Shown here: positions 5,780-7,467 of the stretch, one piece after another
Numbering within the stretch: position 1 is the first letter of the stretch
Layout: each line of letters begins with the position of its first letter
DNA from: Chitinophagaceae bacterium
Lineage (GTDB): Bacteria; Bacteroidota; Bacteroidia; Chitinophagales; Chitinophagaceae
Assembly (NCBI GenBank): GCA_019454915.1
Contig: JACFNM010000002.1
Coordinates: forward strand, 24,824 to 32,290
Length of the DNA: 7,467 nucleotides
Reading direction: 5' to 3'
Position numbers and translations under genes: made by a program
Notes under the pieces: generated by a model
Told to the model about the DNA's origin: nothing
The model's input: only the letters and a program-made list of their open reading frames with translations
Databases searched by the model: none

Positions 5780-6688
5780 ATGCCCGAAAAATCAGATATC
5801 CCAGAAATAAAATCCTTCCTGGATTTCCTCCGGCATGAAAAGCGGTATTCTCCGCACACCGTGCTGGCATATAGTACCGACCTGGAGCAATTTTTTAAAT
5901 ATCTGGTAGAGAATGATTACCCTGTTTCACCGCTGGGCGAAATCACGGCGACTTATATTCGTTCCTGGCTGGCGGAATTGATGGAAAACCGGTTGACCGC
6001 CAAGAGCGTCAATCGTAAGATATCCACCCTTCAATCCTTTTTTCGTTTTCATGTAAAGGCTGGACTCATTTTGGTAACGCCCATGGAACCGGTTATTGCG
6101 CCCAAAATAGCCAAAAGACTCCCTGTTTTTGTGGAAGAAAATCAGGCGGCTGTTTTGTTTAATGAGGCATCTTTTTCCGACGATTGGGAAGGCAGAACGG
6201 AAAGGATGATTCTGGAATTGTTGTATGCGACGGGTATGAGACTCAGTGAATTGATAAATATCCGGGAAAACCAGGTGGATATGAAGCTATTGCATATAAA
6301 AGTACTTGGAAAGGGGAATAAAGAAAGGATTATTCCGATAGATGCCACGATGCGGGACAGTATAGAAGTGTATATCAACCGGAAATGGGAGCAGCTTGAC
6401 GTCGTGGACAAGGATTTCATGCTGGTCAATAAAAAAGGAAAGAAGCTGTATCCAAAGTTTGTTTATTTAGTGGTAAAAAAACATCTCGCGCTTGTTACCA
6501 CACTAAAGAAGAAAAGCCCCCACGTACTGAGGCACACTTTTGCCACCCATTTAACCAACCAGGGAGCCAATCTGAATGCGGTTAAAGAGCTTCTTGGACA
6601 CTCGAGTCTCGCGTCTACACAGGTGTACACACACAATACCATAGAACGGTTAAAAGAGGTTTACCGGAAGGCTCATCCCAAGGCCTGA
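5780..6688 (+). CDS. xerC: Tyrosine recombinase, XerC/XerD type
   Basis: Site-specific recombinase that, in the Xer family, resolves chromosome dimers at dif by strand exchange through a covalent 3'-phosphotyrosine. From the ATG at 5780 it has 302 residues. The N-terminal core-binding (SAM-like) domain covers about 5-95 (FLDFLRHEKRYSPHT, then LSTLQSFF-like helix). The catalytic domain covers about 110-295. All catalytic residues are visible: Arg154 (ATGMRLSEL), Lys178 (GKGNKER), His248 and Arg251 (HVLRHTFATHL), His274 (LLGHSSL) and nucleophile Tyr283 (VYTH). An upstream GTG (5753) and ATG (5765) are in frame, but both lie inside the rpsU terminator hairpin, and homologues as I remember them begin near ATG 5780. 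XerC and XerD are hard to separate by eye; the place between rpsU and hpf is typical of the Bacteroidota chromosomal enzyme. It is not a mobile-element integrase by context. Confidence 0.93.
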   Translation: MPEKSDIPEIKSFLDFLRHEKRYSPHTVLAYSTDLEQFFKYLVENDYPVSPLGEITATYIRSWLAELMENRLTAKSVNRKISTLQSFFRFHVKAGLILVTPMEPVIAPKIAKRLPVFVEENQAAVLFNEASFSDDWEGRTERMILELLYATGMRLSELINIRENQVDMKLLHIKVLGKGNKERIIPIDATMRDSIEVYINRKWEQLDVVDKDFMLVNKKGKKLYPKFVYLVVKKHLALVTTLKKKSPHVLRHTFATHLTNQGANLNAVKELLGHSSLASTQVYTHNTIERLKEVYRKAHPKA

Positions 6689-6847
6689 CGGGATAAATTT
6701 CTTCAAAAGATTTGCAGGTTTTTACAATAAAAAAATATTTGAAATCTTATTGAGAAAGGCTTAACTTGAGGTTGTTGCAGTTTTATAAATACAGCATAAG
6801 TTCTTTATTTATTTTTTAATTGTTCACAGAAAATAAAACGGATTATC

Positions 6848-7153
6848 ATGAATGTAAACATTCAAACCTTGCGTTTTGATGCCGCATCGAAATTGCTTGA
6901 ACATGTTAACAGAAAAATTGGAAAACTGAACAATTTCCACGACAGGATTGTCAATATTGACGTGTACCTGAAGCTGGATAATGTTTCTCACCAGATTAAA
7001 GACAAGGTAGCAGAGATTAAGGTGAAAGTTCCCCGCTACGCTTTTTTCGCAAGAGAGTGTTCTAAATCTTTCGAAGAATCGTTTGACGCTGCTTTGGAAT
7101 CCATTATCGAACAGATAAAACGAAAAAAGGACAAACAAAAGCAAGCCGCATAA
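6848..7153 (+). CDS. hpf: Ribosome hibernation-promoting factor, short form (HPF/RaiA family)
   Basis: Binds the decoding centre of the 30S subunit in starved or slow-growing cells and blocks tRNA and mRNA sites. The product has 101 residues. The pattern fits the beta-alpha-beta-beta-beta-alpha fold of the family: strand 1-8, helix 9-27, strands around 32-44, 50-61 and 64-70, and a long helix from about 72. The C-terminus is very Lys-rich (KRKKDKQKQ). The C-terminal dimerisation domain of long HPF (about 180-200 residues) is absent, so this is the short form. The ATG at 6848 follows a 159-bp AT-rich leader without a Shine-Dalgarno sequence. I found no exact TAnnTTTG box there, only TATTTTTT at 6810-6817. 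A strong terminator follows directly. hpf may also be reached by read-through from xerC. Confidence 0.92.
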   Translation: MNVNIQTLRFDAASKLLEHVNRKIGKLNNFHDRIVNIDVYLKLDNVSHQIKDKVAEIKVKVPRYAFFARECSKSFEESFDAALESIIEQIKRKKDKQKQAA

Positions 7154-7155
7154 AT

Positions 7156-7182
7156 AAAAAAGCCCCGTATCGGGGCTTTTTT
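7156..7182 (+). terminator. Strong intrinsic terminator after hpf
   Basis: AGCCCCG (7161-7167) pairs with CGGGGCT (7171-7177) around the loop TAT. Five flanking A's (7156-7160) pair with T's 7178-7182, giving a 12-bp stem ending in a run of six T's. It begins two bases after the hpf stop codon. The A-run on the other side means it could also work on the minus strand. Confidence 0.93.
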
Positions 7183-7314
7183 ATTGGACGCAGGCGAAGG
7201 TTTATCAGCCTGGTATGTTTTGCCTGCTTGTAAATTTTGTTTGTGACATCAGGGTATAGAATTGACCGGCAATACCCGGATTGCTGCGGGTTTAAAAAAT
7301 TACGACTATAAATT

Positions 7315-7343
7315 TTTGCATTTAAAGATTTCCATTACCTTTG
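7315..7343 (+). promoter_or_regulatory. Promoter of the tRNA-Thr transcript
   Basis: TTTG at 7315-7318 and TACCTTTG at 7336-7343 form a -33/-7 pair with a 17-nt gap. The predicted start is near 7350, about 65 nt before the tRNA. The -7 box and the following C/T-rich stretch closely resemble those of rpsU. The rest of the intergenic region from 7183 holds only short inverted repeats (GCAGGC/GCCTGC at 7190-7195 and 7222-7227; ACCCG/CGGGT at 7274-7278 and 7287-7291) without clear meaning. Confidence 0.65.
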
Positions 7344-7350
7344 CCTTCCC

Positions 7351-7377
7351 AAAAAAAGAGGCAGTAAGCCTTTTTTT
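7351..7377 (+). other. Terminator-like hairpin in the tRNA leader
   Basis: GGC (7360-7362) pairs with GCC (7368-7370) around AGTAA. The stem is lengthened by an A-T pair, a G-T wobble and five A-T pairs (A 7353-7357 with T 7373-7377). The T-run of seven (7371-7377) is on the descending side. With only three G-C pairs it is a weak terminator at best. It begins at the predicted transcription start, so it could act as an attenuator or simply as a leader hairpin. Confidence 0.4.
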
Positions 7378-7414
7378 GTGTGAAGTTCTTTACAGCGGTG
7401 GATTTCAATAATAT

Positions 7415-7467
7415 GCCAGTGTAGCTCAGTTGGCCAGAGCAGCTGATTTGTAATCAGCTGGTCGGGG
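7415..7467 (+). tRNA. tRNA-Thr (anticodon TGT), cut by the right edge
   Basis: The first 53 bases of a tRNA are present. The acceptor 5' strand is GCCAGTG (7415-7421). The D arm is GCTC/GAGC with GG in its loop. The anticodon stem GCTGA/TCAGC (7442-7446, 7454-7458) encloses the loop TTTGTAA with anticodon TGT at 7449-7451, which reads ACA threonine codons. The variable loop begins at 7459. The T arm and acceptor 3' strand lie outside the window. In Bacteroidota this gene often heads a tRNA cluster upstream of tuf. Confidence 0.93.

Noticed and set aside
5780..6688. Recombinase plus tRNA as a sign of an integrated element
   Set aside because: The enzyme lies in a conserved core-gene order and is not adjacent to the tRNA; no second tRNA end or other mobile genes are present. 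The host Xer role fits better.

Overview
The window looks like core chromosome of a Bacteroidota bacterium, most likely in or near the Chitinophagaceae. Three things support this. Several genes are preceded by a Bacteroidota-type -7 box (TAnnTTTG). Every gene except rpsU lacks a Shine-Dalgarno sequence. The order rpsU - xer recombinase - short hpf - tRNA-Thr is one I know from the region upstream of tuf in this phylum. The family assignment is inference from protein similarity as I remember it.

Layout from left to right. The C-terminal end of a bacillithiol-linked redox protein (BrxC/YtxJ type, + strand) runs in from the left edge and converges on ahcY (- strand), which clears S-adenosylhomocysteine. 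Next, on the + strand, come a small membrane-anchored protein of unknown function and an exbB/exbD pair encoding a proton-driven inner-membrane motor. The exbB-exbD gap is unusually long (266 bp) and filled with repeat-like DNA. exbD collides tail to tail with prmC (- strand, release-factor methyltransferase), so that their stop codons overlap. Upstream of prmC on the same strand is ribE (riboflavin synthase).

From about 5440 to the right edge lies a translation-related block on the + strand. It starts with rpsU (bS21), which has a strong promoter, a perfect Shine-Dalgarno sequence and a good intrinsic terminator. A XerC/D-type tyrosine recombinase and a short-form hibernation factor HPF follow, the latter with its own strong terminator. 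A tRNA-Thr(TGT) cut by the window edge comes last, behind a promoter very like that of rpsU.

How they work together: bS21, HPF, tRNA-Thr and PrmC all act on translation (initiation, hibernation, decoding, termination). AhcY and BrxC both belong to sulfur/thiol metabolism. ExbBD energises outer-membrane transport or a Tol-like process. I see no CRISPR array, prophage, insertion sequence or defence island. The least ordinary signals are the repeat-filled exbB-exbD gap, the lone perfect Shine-Dalgarno on rpsU, the terminator hairpin lying against the xer start codon, and a hairpin in the leader of the tRNA transcript.
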